Shown: positions 28,555-38,221, counted from the first letter of the stretch. The stretch: DNA of 64,000 nt from Aquibacillus albus (GCF_016908325.1 NZ_JAFBDR010000022.1:16302-80301); one strand, 5' to 3'. Notes: generated by a model not told the origin, from the letters alone. Numbers and translations: made by a program.

Positions 28555-30144
28555 ATGGGTGTACTATGGTATGGTGGCACAATTTATACAATGCATGCAG
28601 AAGGTGAACAGGTAGAAGCTGTCTTCACAAATAATGGACAAATAGTTGAAACAGGGGAACTCGAAGTTATAAAAAAGAAATATGAAAAAAACATAGATAC
28701 TAGTTATGACTTAAATGGTAAGGTTATGTATCCAGGGTTTGTTGATAGTCACTTACATATAATTGGGCACGGTGAAAAATTACTTCATTTGGATTTATCA
28801 AAAATGTCATCACCTGAGCAAATAATCCATGCTTTACAGCAGCGAGTTAAGGATTTGCACCAAGGAGAATGGCTTATTGGTGAGGGATGGAATGAAAACC
28901 AGTGGGAAAATCCAGAAATCATTCATAAACGTGTACTTGATGAGATAGCTCCTAACAACCCAATGATGTTAACAAGGGTTTGTAGACACGCGATTCTTGC
29001 TAACTCAGCAGCGATGAGTTTGGCTAATATCGAACAGGATACTATTGATCCTCAAGGAGGAAAGATTGTTCGAGATGAGCAGGGAGAAGCGATTGGTTAT
29101 TTCCTTGATACTGCTCAAGAACTAATCAAAAACAAAATACCAGATGTTACAGAATCCCATTTAGAAAAAGTAGTTAAGGCTTCTGTAGATGATTTATTAC
29201 AACTAGGCTTAGTAGGAGGGCATAGTGAAGACTTAAATTATTATGGAGGATTTAAGAAAACACTAAATGCCTTTAAAAAAGGAATTGATGGGAAAGAAAG
29301 AAAATTCAGGACTCACTTGCTTGTTCATCATGAGGTATTGGATGACATGATAAACGAAGGATTACAGTATGGCGATGGAGCAGACTTTATTGAACTCGGA
29401 GCAGTAAAAATCTTTTCTGATGGGGCTTTAGGCGGAAGAACTGCATGGCTTTCTGAACCATATGAAGATGACCCAGACAACTATGGTATAGCGATTCATA
29501 GTATGGAGGAATTAGAAACCCTAGTTAAAAAAGCACGTGATCGAGAAATGCCTGTTGCTGTGCATGCAATTGGCGACAAAGCAGTATGGGCAATTGCTAA
29601 GACAATTAAAAAATACCCACTGAAAAATGGTAGGCGGGATCGAATTATCCATGCTCAGGTAGTAAATGAAGACGTGCTTTCCTTATTACAGGAACTCGAC
29701 GTTGTGTTAGATATTCAGCCAACTTTTGTCGCTTCTGATTTCCCTTGGATAATTGATAGGATAGGTCAAAGACGTGTCAAACAGTCGTATCCTTGGAAAA
29801 CATTTTTAAACAAGGGAATAGCTTGTGCGGCAGGGTCTGATGCACCAATAGAGGATGTTAATCCATTACTTGGAATTGAAGCAGCAGTTTTAAGAAAGTC
29901 GTATATAGATGGTAAAAAATATAATGAGAGCGAACAACTATCAGTTTATGAAGCAATTTCCTTGTACACGAAAGGAAGTGCTTATGTAATCTGTCACGAA
30001 CATGACAGAGGGCAAATAATTCCTGGATATGTAGCAGATTTTACTATTTTAGATAAGGATTTATTTAAGATTAAGCCTGAGGAAATTTCTTCATCTAGGG
30101 TAGAAATGACAGTGATTGATGAGGAAATTGTTTACAAAAGATAA
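28555..30144 (+). CDS. ytcJ: YtcJ-type metal-dependent amidohydrolase
   Basis: The protein has 529 residues, the YtcJ/NfdA (Amidohydro_3) subfamily length. The fold is a TIM barrel with a flanking beta-sandwich. Metal ligands are seen in GFVDSHLHIIGHG (residues about 62-74), AVHAIGD and IIHAQVV, and AGSDAPIEDVNPLLG holds the conserved Asp. The substrate is unknown; relatives hydrolyse N-substituted formamides. ATG 28555 has aaggag at proper spacing. It is transcribed alone between the SASP terminator and a bidirectional terminator, with nadK2 convergent. Confidence 0.88.
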   Translation: MGVLWYGGTIYTMHAEGEQVEAVFTNNGQIVETGELEVIKKKYEKNIDTSYDLNGKVMYPGFVDSHLHIIGHGEKLLHLDLSKMSSPEQIIHALQQRVKDLHQGEWLIGEGWNENQWENPEIIHKRVLDEIAPNNPMMLTRVCRHAILANSAAMSLANIEQDTIDPQGGKIVRDEQGEAIGYFLDTAQELIKNKIPDVTESHLEKVVKASVDDLLQLGLVGGHSEDLNYYGGFKKTLNAFKKGIDGKERKFRTHLLVHHEVLDDMINEGLQYGDGADFIELGAVKIFSDGALGGRTAWLSEPYEDDPDNYGIAIHSMEELETLVKKARDREMPVAVHAIGDKAVWAIAKTIKKYPLKNGRRDRIIHAQVVNEDVLSLLQELDVVLDIQPTFVASDFPWIIDRIGQRRVKQSYPWKTFLNKGIACAAGSDAPIEDVNPLLGIEAAVLRKSYIDGKKYNESEQLSVYEAISLYTKGSAYVICHEHDRGQIIPGYVADFTILDKDLFKIKPEEISSSRVEMTVIDEEIVYKR

Positions 30145-30186
30145 CACTTATCCAAAACTGAAAGCTTGACTATTTAAATTTAATAA

Positions 30187-30224
30187 CAAAAACTGGACAC
30201 CAACTGTTGGTGCCCAGTTTTTCA
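30187..30224. terminator. Bidirectional terminator between ytcJ and NAD kinase
   Basis: 16-base arms aaaactggacaccaac/gttggtgcccagtttt with one mismatch, A-rich on the left and T-rich on the right. Confidence 0.88.
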
Positions 30225-30236
30225 TGTTATACGAAA

Positions 30237-31037
30237 TTATAAAAAGGTTCTCTTTACACGATCCCAAAATGAATTATTTTTTAATTTTACTGTTTTGATT
30301 CGGTCTTCACTTAATGTTACGGTTAAGTCTTTAATGTTGCGAATTGAATAAGCTTCATTGTCTAAACCAATAATTGGATAATCATTACCATCTTGGATTA
30401 TTTCTAGTTTCAAGGTTCTGTCATTGTTCAAGATAAATGGTGAACCTAATGTCCGATAACGATTGTTGTTTAATGAAGCCAATTCTGAAACCTGAAAACA
30501 AGGGGTTTTTGGATCTACAACTGCTCCCAAAGTTGATTTGTTGTAGCCTGTACTACCGGTTGGTGTGGCTACAATTAATCCGTCACCTCTGAATCGTTCA
30601 AAATGATTATCATCAATAAATACATCCATAACAATTGTTTTTATGACTGTTGATCGAATACTTGCCTCGTTTAAGCATTGAAACCTTGCTTCTCCATTTA
30701 TAACTACATCAATGACTGGAAAACGTCGTACCTCAAGTTCTTCATACATCATGGAATTTACCATTTCATCATAATTATTTAAATTAAAATCACAATAAAG
30801 GCCTGCTTCATTTGATTGAGCTATTCCTACATACAAACAATCCTGTCGAAAACCAGTTTTTCGAACAGCTTGTAGAAATGCACCATCTCCTCCGACACTA
30901 ACAATAATATTTGCACGTTGATAATCTTCTACAATTGTAAATCCATTACTTTTTGCGAGTTCAACTAATGGATTTAGTTTTTTTTCTAGTTCTTCACTTC
31001 GTGGATAATAAAAGTATAGATTTCTCCGATTGTCCAT
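30237..31037 (-). CDS. NAD kinase (second paralogue, YtdI/NadK2 type)
   Basis: The enzyme phosphorylates NAD to NADP. It has 266 residues. NIIVSVGGDGAFLQAVRKT (about 50-68) is the GGDG catalytic loop. GDGLIVATPTGSTGYNKSTLGA (about 160-180) binds NAD, and the C-terminal beta sheet has PIIGLDNEAYSIR. The position next to ytcJ and the length match B. subtilis YtdI, the paralogue of the main kinase. The start is ATG 31037, behind aggagggg; an ATG 21 bases upstream precedes that site. Which paralogue makes most NADP here cannot be read from the sequence. Confidence 0.93.
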   Translation of the reverse strand: MDNRRNLYFYYPRSEELEKKLNPLVELAKSNGFTIVEDYQRANIIVSVGGDGAFLQAVRKTGFRQDCLYVGIAQSNEAGLYCDFNLNNYDEMVNSMMYEELEVRRFPVIDVVINGEARFQCLNEASIRSTVIKTIVMDVFIDDNHFERFRGDGLIVATPTGSTGYNKSTLGAVVDPKTPCFQVSELASLNNNRYRTLGSPFILNNDRTLKLEIIQDGNDYPIIGLDNEAYSIRNIKDLTVTLSEDRIKTVKLKNNSFWDRVKRTFL

Positions 31038-31218
31038 GCTTGCCCCTCCTAATTTCATCTGTTTTGTATGTCATGTAGGGTTACTTGTTAAAATTTCCAT
31101 ACTTGTTTTTATGTTATCACCATTGGTTACAGAATCATAGCATGTCATCAAATTGTCAAAAGATACGTTTATGTAACTCTTATTTTGAAGATAATAAGTG
31201 TTATGGGAGGTGCTTGTT

Positions 31219-31839
31219 TTGATTTGGTTGTTGATAGCTATTATCTTACTTGCCATTCTTATCCTAGGCATGTTTTTAAGATTATATACGAGCTTTGAGT
31301 TCTTATTAGACGGTGAAAATAGTTATTTTTATATAAAAGTAAAGGTGCTAGGTATAGTTATTTGGAAAAAACAAATTCTATTTTCAGAAGAAGATTTAAT
31401 CAATCCAAATAATGGTGAGTTAAACTCAGACCGAGAAGCGTATCGGCCAAGCAATTTTTCTTCAAAGCTACAACAGTTTAAGGAATTATTATTTCAGCTG
31501 ATTGATGCAAAGCCACTTGTATTAAAGGTCTTGTCCAGGATTAATATTCATCGATTATATTGGAAAACTTACATAGGTACGGGTGATGCTAGTGCTACAG
31601 GTATTCTTTGTGGGGCTTTATGGGGGATGAAAGGGTCTATTGTTGGTTTAATTACTAATTATATGAACATACTTCAAAAACCGATGATTGAAGTTAATCC
31701 AACTTTTCAGGAAAAGCGCTTATATAGTGAGTGTAGTGGTATGGTTTCTGCACGATTAGGACAAACTATTTACACGTTTGTTCAGTTGATTAAATATGTC
31801 AATAGCAATCATTCTAATTGGGCTAATGAACCAGCATAA
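31219..31839 (+). CDS. ytfI: YtfI family membrane protein (DUF2953)
   Basis: The protein has 206 residues. An N-terminal helix (residues about 2-20) is followed by a beta-rich domain with KVLGIVIWKK, RLYWKTYIGTGDASATG and GALWGMKGSIVGL, the DUF2953 signature. The function is unknown. In B. subtilis ytfI precedes ytfJ and both are sporulation-associated. I chose TTG 31219 because gggaggtg lies about seven bases upstream; the longer GTG opening at 31198 contains that ribosome site. It forms an operon with ytfJ (20-base gap). No forespore promoter could be identified upstream. Confidence 0.85.
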   Translation: MIWLLIAIILLAILILGMFLRLYTSFEFLLDGENSYFYIKVKVLGIVIWKKQILFSEEDLINPNNGELNSDREAYRPSNFSSKLQQFKELLFQLIDAKPLVLKVLSRINIHRLYWKTYIGTGDASATGILCGALWGMKGSIVGLITNYMNILQKPMIEVNPTFQEKRLYSECSGMVSARLGQTIYTFVQLIKYVNSNHSNWANEPA

Positions 31840-31859
31840 GATTTAAGGAGGTTGATAAA

Positions 31860-32342
31860 ATGAGTGAACAGCATCCAATTGAAGGAATGGTAGACACTGT
31901 AATGTCTAATCTAAAGGATATGGTTGATGTCAACATAATTTTGGGCGACCCTGTAGAATCACCAGATGGTACAGTTATATTACCGATTAGTAGAGTTGGG
32001 TATGGATTTGCAGTTGGTGGTTCAGAATTCAAACCAAACTCCGGAAGTCAGGATTCTGGCTCTCAAGACGGAAGCACAGATTCAAAAGATCAAGAATACC
32101 CATTTGGCGGTGGTGCTGGTGGAGGTATATCGATTTCACCCATAGGATTTTTGGTGGTGTCTTCAAAAGGTACACAGATGATTCACATTGATAAAAATGC
32201 CCATTTAGCAGAGAAGCTAATTGATTTAGCGCCACAGGCAGTAGATAAAATCCAAGAGATGCTAGGAAAAGCCCAAAAAGATAGGGATAAAGAAAAGAAA
32301 GACCAAGATATGGATAAAGAAAAGAAAGATCAACAAGAATAA
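31860..32342 (+). CDS. ytfJ: Sporulation protein YtfJ (GerW family)
   Basis: The protein has 160 residues. Members of this family (GerW/YtfJ) are needed for normal spore formation or germination. N-terminal HPIEGMVDTVMSNLKDMVDV and ILPISRVGYGFAVGGSEF are the family core, followed by a Ser/Gln/Asp linker and a glycine-rich FGGGAGGGISISPIGFLVV segment. The C-terminus is a charged repeat of DKEKKDQ units caused by a 27-bp direct repeat at DNA level. Start ATG 31860 behind aaggaggt. It is the second gene after ytfI. Confidence 0.93.
   Translation: MSEQHPIEGMVDTVMSNLKDMVDVNIILGDPVESPDGTVILPISRVGYGFAVGGSEFKPNSGSQDSGSQDGSTDSKDQEYPFGGGAGGGISISPIGFLVVSSKGTQMIHIDKNAHLAEKLIDLAPQAVDKIQEMLGKAQKDRDKEKKDQDMDKEKKDQQE
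32285..32333 (+). repeat. 27-bp-period tandem repeat inside ytfJ 3' end
   Basis: Two copies of ggataaagaaaagaaaga (32285 and 32312), each continuing with (c/t)caa, at a spacing of 27 bases. They encode the DKEKKDQ repeats of the YtfJ tail. Confidence 0.85.
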
Positions 32343-32430
32343 CATTATTAAATAGCAAAACAACAACTTAAAAAAAGCTTCATATACAGGTTGGAAAGTA
32401 TAAAGAAGTATAACGAGGAATAAAAGTAAG

Positions 32431-32459
32431 CTGCCATATAAGCTAATAATGGCAGTCTT
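32431..32459 (+). terminator. Terminator after ytfIJ
   Basis: Arms ctgccat/atggcag with an 11-base loop and a T-rich tail (tcttta). Confidence 0.65.
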
Positions 32460-32500
32460 TATACATAATTCCCTATATTTGGATAGGTTTAAAGGATGTG

Positions 32501-32525
32501 CCCGGCAAACATTGCCGGGTTTTCC
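32501..32525 (+). terminator. Second GC-rich terminator without its own gene
   Basis: Arms cccggcaa/ttgccggg with a 3-base loop, then tttt. It lies 40 bases after the previous hairpin, with no gene between. In B. subtilis the thiol peroxidase gene (tpx) lies about here; none is found. The rest of the gap 32343-32717 shows nothing else I recognise. Confidence 0.75.
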
Positions 32526-32717
32526 ATTGCTTGTTGAAGTATAAAAACCTAGCTACGTATTAATTCCCAACATAGTAAATTTAGGATTTATCGATAGTCA
32601 AGTTTTCCTTATAAGTGATAACATGTAACAATGGTCGATTAAATAGAAACTTGTTAAAATAAAGGCACCCACCATTAAATGTATGAAATTTTTAAAGGGA
32701 TGAATGGAGGAGCAAAT

Positions 32718-33701
32718 TTGGAACAAACGAACGTTGAAAAATTATTTTCATCACTAGATGAAGTATCAGAGTTAATACAACAACAATTAGATCACCCATA
32801 TATTGAAGGTCTTGCTTATGGACTAGAACTGTTGTTTACACAAGAGCCAACAGAGAATATAAACGATTCATTAAAAGCGCAACTAATTAGTAAGGTTAAA
32901 GAAATTGATTTAAAAGGTTATGAAAAGGAAGAAATAAGAAAAGCGATTCAATTAGCGATATTAAAAGGAATGCAGGGAGCAACGCAACAACAGCATTTGG
33001 TAACACCAGATACTGTAGCTATGTTTATTGGGTACCTTGTACAAAAGTTAACAGAAAAAAACGAGATAATTCGATTGTTTGATCCTGCATGTGGTTCAGC
33101 AAACTTATTAACAGCCGTTATTAATCAATTACATCAAAAAACACAGGCATATGGTAGTGAAGTTGACCCAACGTTAATTCAATTGGCTTTAATGAATGCA
33201 AATTTACAGGAAACAGAAGTAGAGTTTTTTCATCAAGATAGTTTACAGCCATTTTTATTAGAACCCGTTGATTGTGTTATTTCTGACTTGCCAGTTGGTT
33301 ATTATCCAAACGATTTTCAGGCAAGTAAATATGAGCTTAAATCAAATGAGGGTCACTCCTATGCTCATCATTTGTTCATCGAGCAAAGTTTAAATTACGT
33401 GAAGGATGGAGGATTCCTAATCTTTGTTATACCTAATAACTTGTTTGTGAGTGATCAAGCGGACAAGCTGCAATCATATCTCCATAATCATGCACATGTG
33501 ATCGGTTTATTGCAGTTACCACTCAGTATGTTTAAGTCCGAAAATAATGCAAAAAGTATTTTTATTTTACAGAAAAAGGGACAAACTACAACTGCACCAA
33601 AACAAGCCTTACTTGCACAGTTACCTTCCTTTAAAAATGTAAAAGCTATGAATGACATATTAGAGAAAATTAATCTTTGGTTTAAAAATGAAAGGTATTA
33701 A
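32718..33701 (+). CDS. ytxK: YtxK, class I SAM-dependent N6-adenine-type methyltransferase family
   Basis: The protein has 327 residues. A helical N-terminus (1-85) is followed by a Rossmann methyltransferase resembling the M subunits of type I restriction systems. TPDTVAMFIGYLV and FDPACGSANLLTAV (motif I) bind SAM, and SDLPVGYYPND stands where NPPY is expected, so the catalytic Asn is Asp here (DLPVGYY). No restriction or specificity gene is nearby, and the family is chromosomal next to ackA. The target is therefore unknown. The start is TTG 32718 behind tggagg; an ATG 39 bases upstream was rejected. Confidence 0.88.
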   Translation: MEQTNVEKLFSSLDEVSELIQQQLDHPYIEGLAYGLELLFTQEPTENINDSLKAQLISKVKEIDLKGYEKEEIRKAIQLAILKGMQGATQQQHLVTPDTVAMFIGYLVQKLTEKNEIIRLFDPACGSANLLTAVINQLHQKTQAYGSEVDPTLIQLALMNANLQETEVEFFHQDSLQPFLLEPVDCVISDLPVGYYPNDFQASKYELKSNEGHSYAHHLFIEQSLNYVKDGGFLIFVIPNNLFVSDQADKLQSYLHNHAHVIGLLQLPLSMFKSENNAKSIFILQKKGQTTTAPKQALLAQLPSFKNVKAMNDILEKINLWFKNERY

Positions 33702-33727
33702 ATTATGAGAAAATAACAAATTTTTGT

Positions 33728-33784
33728 CGCAAACGTTATCATAAATGGATTCATATTGCAATCGAGAGAAACCGGTGGTTAAAA
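33728..33784 (+). promoter_or_regulatory. ackA cre site (33728-33741) and promoter
   Basis: The 14-mer CGCAAACGTTATCA matches the cre consensus TGWAANCGNTNWCA except at positions 1 and 3. A weak promoter follows: TTGCAA (33756-33761), 17 bases, TTAAAA (33779-33784). The cre centre lies about 56 bases before the predicted transcript start, the geometry of CcpA activation of ackA in B. subtilis. Confidence 0.68.
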
Positions 33785-33887
33785 TGGTGTAGGGTAAGAA
33801 AGAATCGCTTTTAATTGGATTAAGACTCAGTACGTATTTTTAGTTTTAGGACTATAAACAAGGACTGATACGAAAGGATTGAATCAT

Positions 33888-35090
33888 GTGAGCAACATTT
33901 TAGCAATTAATGCCGGTAGTTCATCTTTGAAGTTTCAACTAATCGAAATGCCAGAAGAAATAGTATTGGCAAAGGGGCTAGTGGAACGTATTGGTATCAA
34001 TGATTCTGTATTTACGATAGAGGTACAGGAAAATAAGGATAAAAGCGTAACAGATATTCCTAATCATGAAGAAGCTGTTAAATTACTACTAGAAAAACTA
34101 ACATCCTCTGGTGTAATCCAATCATTAAATGAAATTGATGGGATAGGACATCGTGTCGTTCACGGGGGAGAGAAATTCAGTGACTCCGTTCGGATTACGG
34201 ATGAGGTCATTAAAGAAATTGAGGAAGTCTCGGATTTGGCTCCATTGCATAATCCTGCGAATTTAACAGGAATTAGAGCATTTAGAGAAATCCTTCCTGA
34301 GATTCCAGCTGTTGCTGTCTTTGATACAGCTTTTCACCAGTCCATGCCGGAGCAATCTTATTTATATAGTTTACCATATGAATATTATAAGAAATACGGT
34401 ATTAGAAAATATGGATTTCATGGAACTTCCCACAAATATGTATCGGAAAGAGCTTCTGAACTGCTAGGTATTCCTTCAAATCAATTAAGACTATTATCCT
34501 GCCATTTAGGGAATGGTGCTAGTATTGCTGCGATTGAAAATGGCCAATCTATTGATACATCCATGGGTTTCACCCCATTAGCTGGTGTTACTATGGGGAC
34601 TCGTTCGGGTAATATTGATCCTGCCCTAATCCCATATATTATGGATAAGACAGGTAAAACAGCGAATGAAGTAATGAATGTTCTTAACAAAGAGAGTGGG
34701 ATGCTCGCGCTTTCTGGTTTTTCTAGCGATTTAAGGGATATTGAAGAAAAGGCAAATAATGGGGATGAACGTGCAGAGCTAGCACTTGAAGTATTTGCGA
34801 ATAGAATTCATAAATATATTGGATCTTATGCAGCACGGATGCATGGAATAGACGCGATTATATTTACCGCTGGTGTTGGTGAAAACAGTACGACCATACG
34901 AGAAAGAGTATTAAAAGGGCTTGAATTTATGGGAGTATATTGGGATCCTTCATTGAATAACATTCGTGGAAAGGAAACCTTTATCAACTATCCGCATTCA
35001 CCAGTAAAAGTAATTGTCATCCCAACCAATGAAGAAGTAATGATTGCAAGGGATACCATCCGCCTTACAGATAAAGTTGCCCAAAAATAA
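33888..35090 (+). CDS. ackA: Acetate kinase
   Basis: The enzyme makes ATP and acetate from acetyl phosphate at the end of the overflow pathway. It belongs to the ASKHA fold with 400 residues. [14 protein letters not shown] at the N-terminus and [48 protein letters not shown] and FTAGVGENS are all intact. I chose GTG 33888, nine bases after gaaagga, giving [10 protein letters not shown] as in B. subtilis; the TTG at 33879 directly abuts the ribosome site. Expression should be activated by CcpA through the upstream cre. It is followed by a terminator. Confidence 0.96.
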   Translation: MSNILAINAGSSSLKFQLIEMPEEIVLAKGLVERIGINDSVFTIEVQENKDKSVTDIPNHEEAVKLLLEKLTSSGVIQSLNEIDGIGHRVVHGGEKFSDSVRITDEVIKEIEEVSDLAPLHNPANLTGIRAFREILPEIPAVAVFDTAFHQSMPEQSYLYSLPYEYYKKYGIRKYGFHGTSHKYVSERASELLGIPSNQLRLLSCHLGNGASIAAIENGQSIDTSMGFTPLAGVTMGTRSGNIDPALIPYIMDKTGKTANEVMNVLNKESGMLALSGFSSDLRDIEEKANNGDERAELALEVFANRIHKYIGSYAARMHGIDAIIFTAGVGENSTTIRERVLKGLEFMGVYWDPSLNNIRGKETFINYPHSPVKVIVIPTNEEVMIARDTIRLTDKVAQK

Positions 35091-35131
35091 TGTATTTTTA
35101 ATTATTTTCATTTGGCATCAAGAAAATTTTG

Positions 35132-35167
35132 AAGCAACCTCTTTTAAACGATTAGGGGTTGCTTTTT
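35132..35167 (+). terminator. Terminator after ackA
   Basis: Arms agcaacc/ggttgct extended by A-T pairs, a long loop, and a ttttt tail. Confidence 0.75.
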
Positions 35168-35235
35168 AGCATAACGTGGTATTAAAAAGACATATGGTAA
35201 ATTAGTAATAATTAAACACATACAGAGGTGAGTTG

Positions 35236-36063
35236 GTGAACAATGATTATGTGCAGGAAATAATAACATGGGAAAAGTTGTTAGAGTCTTATCAGACCAA
35301 TCCTTACGAGGAATTTTATGAAAAAGGAATGAACCAATTATTGGTTTATCTTCGTTCCTCAAGTAAACAAAAATTGCAAAACAATGCTGACCAACTGTTA
35401 TTCTATGTCCATTCTTATTTACAAGGATCATCTATCCAACAGGAAGCTAGAGAAGCGATTATTAAGCTAGGAAAGGTGTTTGATCCTGAAGTTCATACAA
35501 TTGAAGATTTGCAATCCATGCCTCTTACTCAACTTACCTATATAGCAGAAAAACAAATGGAAAAAGAGAGGATGAGCGCTTTCGTTCAGGGCTCGTGTAC
35601 GGGAGCTGGAGGAATACTGCTCTCAGCTATAGATTTACCTGTACTAGCGATGATTAACCTTAAAGCTGTTCAATTGATTGGATTGTCATTTGGGCACAAA
35701 ATAGATAAACCATATGAAATGATGGTATCATTAAAAGTTTTCCATGCAGCCACTTTACCGAAAAGGTTTCAAAAAAAGGCTTGGGATGAACTAAATGATG
35801 AAATGAATAACACAACTCCTTATTTATATGAAGGAAAAGAGGAGATCACAAATAAAGCTTCAACAAACCAACTATTACAACAATTAGCTAAAAATATATT
35901 GATTCTAATGACAAGAAAAAAGGTTGTTCAGGGGTTTCCATTAATCGGAATAGGAATAGGGGCTCTAACAAATTATCAATTAACCAGGAAAGTAACAAAT
36001 TTTGCTTTACGATTTTACCAAAAACGTTATCTCGTTGAGCACCAAATTCTGAGTGAGAAGTGA
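35236..36063 (+). CDS. EcsC family protein
   Basis: The protein has 275 residues. The EcsC-family region covers about residues 60-260: TQLTYIAEKQMEKER, a glycine-rich hydrophobic QGSCTGAGGILLSAIDLPVLAMINLKAV segment, then GHKIDKPYEM and a late hydrophobic GFPLIGIGIGALTNYQLTRKV. The name comes from the third gene of the ecs ABC-transporter operon, but no transporter is encoded here and the function is unknown. The two hydrophobic segments suggest membrane association. GTG 35236, five bases after gaggtg, is preferred to the adjacent TTG. It is a single-gene unit. Confidence 0.85.
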   Translation: MNNDYVQEIITWEKLLESYQTNPYEEFYEKGMNQLLVYLRSSSKQKLQNNADQLLFYVHSYLQGSSIQQEAREAIIKLGKVFDPEVHTIEDLQSMPLTQLTYIAEKQMEKERMSAFVQGSCTGAGGILLSAIDLPVLAMINLKAVQLIGLSFGHKIDKPYEMMVSLKVFHAATLPKRFQKKAWDELNDEMNNTTPYLYEGKEEITNKASTNQLLQQLAKNILILMTRKKVVQGFPLIGIGIGALTNYQLTRKVTNFALRFYQKRYLVEHQILSEK

Positions 36064-36100
36064 GTGGTATTTTACTAAGCCGCTTCGACCTGCTTGCTTC

Positions 36101-36147
36101 AAAAGGCTAGTGACACATTGTTGCATTGTTACTAGTCTTTTTTATTT
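36101..36147 (+). terminator. Terminator after the EcsC gene
   Basis: Arms aaaggctagtgaca and tgttactagtcttt pair over 14 bases using G-U pairs, followed by a T tract. Confidence 0.8.
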
Positions 36148-36148
36148 T

Positions 36149-36180
36149 GCTGTGTTAAAGTTCGATGTTGATTTTTTGAC
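36149..36180 (+). repeat. Dispersed repeat, copy 1
   Basis: This 32-nt segment begins GCTGTGTTAAAGTTCG and ends TGTTGATTTTTTGAC. It recurs at 58828-58858 with one substitution and one T fewer. Both copies directly follow a terminator and precede a gene on the same strand. Confidence 0.75.
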
Positions 36181-36307
36181 ACTTGTTGAGAAGAGGTGAA
36201 CTTGAGTTTTTCTAATAGCTTTTATTCAATTGTTCATGTACCATATACTTGTAAAATCTCTAACTATAACTACTAACCAAAAATAGTTTAGTGGAGGGAG
36301 GATGACT

Positions 36308-37060
36308 GTGGGACATGCCATCATTACTGCTGGAACGAAAGGTTTAGGCTTAAAAGTAACAGAATCCTTTGTTCGCGAAGGTCATCAAGTAACTGTTACT
36401 TATTGGAAAGATGAAATGAGGGCCAAAGAACTTAAAAAGAGGTATGCAGATAACCAATTACATATTGTTCAAGCTGATGTAACAAGCAAAAAAGATATAG
36501 AAAAATTAGTAAGCGAAGCTACCCTTCGATTTGGTACCGTTGATTATCTAATTAACAATGCAGGGCCATTTGTTTTTGAAAGAAAAAAATTAATGGACTA
36601 CTCAAACCATGAATGGGATTTGATGATCAGAGGTAATTTAGATGCCGTGTTCCATTTGCTTAAACTAACGGTTCCTATGATGAGGGATCAAGACTTTGGT
36701 CGGATTGTGAATTATGGTTTCCAAGGTGCTAACTCTGCATCCGGTTGGTTAAACCGTTCCGCATTTGCAGCAGCAAAAGTAGGACTTGTTTCATTAACAA
36801 AAACAATCGCATTGGAGGAAGCTGAACATGGGATTACTTCCAATATGATATGTCCTGGAAACATTATCGGAGATATGAAAGAGTCTAGTATAAGTGAAAG
36901 TAGAGAAATACTGGATGAGAATACACCAATAGGAAGATCAGGAACAGGTGAAGATATTGCAAGAGCCATCCTTTTTCTTTGTGAAAAAAATTCAGATATG
37001 ATAACAGGCTCAGTGTTTGAAGTAACTGGCGGATTAGATGTGATAAATAGATATCGTTAA
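36308..37060 (+). CDS. ytkK: Short-chain dehydrogenase/reductase family protein (YtkK-like)
   Basis: The protein has 250 residues with a Rossmann SDR fold. The glycine motif is TAGTKGLG (residues 7-14), DVTSKKD and [10 protein letters not shown] follow, and the C-terminal motif is [12 protein letters not shown]. The catalytic Tyr of YxxxK is Phe here (SAFAAAK, Phe153), so ordinary dehydrogenase chemistry is doubtful. I believe B. subtilis YtkK shares this but cannot verify it. Other candidates would be enoyl-reductase-like or non-catalytic roles. GTG 36308, seven bases after ggagggag, is preferred to ATG 36302. It lies 32 bases upstream of ald, probably co-transcribed. Confidence 0.85.
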   Translation: MGHAIITAGTKGLGLKVTESFVREGHQVTVTYWKDEMRAKELKKRYADNQLHIVQADVTSKKDIEKLVSEATLRFGTVDYLINNAGPFVFERKKLMDYSNHEWDLMIRGNLDAVFHLLKLTVPMMRDQDFGRIVNYGFQGANSASGWLNRSAFAAAKVGLVSLTKTIALEEAEHGITSNMICPGNIIGDMKESSISESREILDENTPIGRSGTGEDIARAILFLCEKNSDMITGSVFEVTGGLDVINRYR

Positions 37061-37092
37061 ATAGAAAAAATAGAGATTATGGGGGTCATACA

Positions 37093-38217
37093 ATGAAAAT
37101 CGGCATTCCAAAAGAGATGAAAAATAATGAAAATCGCGTGGCAATAACTCCAGCTGGTGTAATGACGTTGGGGAATGCAGGGCACACGGTATCAATTGAA
37201 ACACAAGCAGGTTTGGATTCAGGGTTTACGGATAATCAATATCGAGAAGCAGGTGCAATAATTGTTGATTCAGCTGCTGAAGCTTGGGAACAAGAGCTTG
37301 TTTTAAAAGTGAAGGAACCATTACCGGAAGAGTACCATTATTTTTACGAAGGTCTCATTTTGTTTACATATTTACACCTTGCTCCTGAACCTGAATTAAC
37401 AAAAGCTTTAATACAGAGTAAGGTTGTCGGCATTGCCTATGAAACAGTCCAATTACCCGATGGATCTTTACCATTGCTAACACCAATGAGTGAAGTAGCA
37501 GGAAGAATGGCTTCCCAGATTGGTGCACAATTTTTAGAAAAGTCAAATGGTGGAAGAGGAATATTACTGTCAGGCATCCCTGGAGTTAAAAGGGGAAAGG
37601 TTACCGTTATTGGCGGAGGAGTTGTCGGAACAAATGCAGCAAAAATTGCCATCGGTTTAGGTGCGGATGTTACCATTATCGACTTAAACCCTGACAGATT
37701 AAGAGAATTAGATGACATCTTTGGTTCTTCTATTAATACACTGATGTCAAATCCTTTAAATATTGAACAATCCATCAGCGAGTCTGATCTTGTCATAGGA
37801 GCTGTTTTAATTCCAGGAGCAAAAGCACCAAAACTTATCACAGAGCAAATGGTTCAAGCAATGCCAGAAGGCTCCGTTATTGTTGATGTGGCGATTGATC
37901 AAGGTGGTATATTTGAAACAACGGACAGAATTACTACCCATGATAATCCGACCTATACGAAGCATGGAGTACTTCATTATGCAGTAGCCAATATGCCGGG
38001 AGCAGTACCTAGAACGTCCACGATGGGCTTAACTAATGTTACCATTCCTTATGCACTTCAGCTAGCAAACAAAGGGTATCAGAAAGCTTGCTTAGAACAT
38101 CCTTCGTTGTTAAAAGGTATCAATACTTTAAACGGTTATGTTACGTACCAAGCTGTTGCAGAAGCGCAACAATTAGAGTATGCTGATGCGGCTACATTAT
38201 TAAAAGAATCCATTTAA
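37093..38217 (+). CDS. ald: Alanine dehydrogenase
   Basis: The enzyme interconverts L-alanine and pyruvate plus ammonium with NAD. In Bacillus it is needed for alanine use and normal sporulation. It has 374 residues, colinear with B. subtilis Ald: [33 protein letters not shown] (substrate Lys), [15 protein letters not shown], and [22 protein letters not shown] (NAD-binding GxGxxG). DVAIDQGG and [16 protein letters not shown] follow. The ribosome site is tgggggtc. It lies close behind the SDR gene, with a strong terminator after it. Confidence 0.97.
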   Translation: MKIGIPKEMKNNENRVAITPAGVMTLGNAGHTVSIETQAGLDSGFTDNQYREAGAIIVDSAAEAWEQELVLKVKEPLPEEYHYFYEGLILFTYLHLAPEPELTKALIQSKVVGIAYETVQLPDGSLPLLTPMSEVAGRMASQIGAQFLEKSNGGRGILLSGIPGVKRGKVTVIGGGVVGTNAAKIAIGLGADVTIIDLNPDRLRELDDIFGSSINTLMSNPLNIEQSISESDLVIGAVLIPGAKAPKLITEQMVQAMPEGSVIVDVAIDQGGIFETTDRITTHDNPTYTKHGVLHYAVANMPGAVPRTSTMGLTNVTIPYALQLANKGYQKACLEHPSLLKGINTLNGYVTYQAVAEAQQLEYADAATLLKESI

Positions 38218-38221
38218 AAAT

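Noticed and set aside
32718..33701. Restriction-modification system suggested by the YtxK methyltransferase
   Set aside because: No restriction or specificity gene nearby; the gene sits at the conserved ytxK-ackA position and its NPPY motif is altered.
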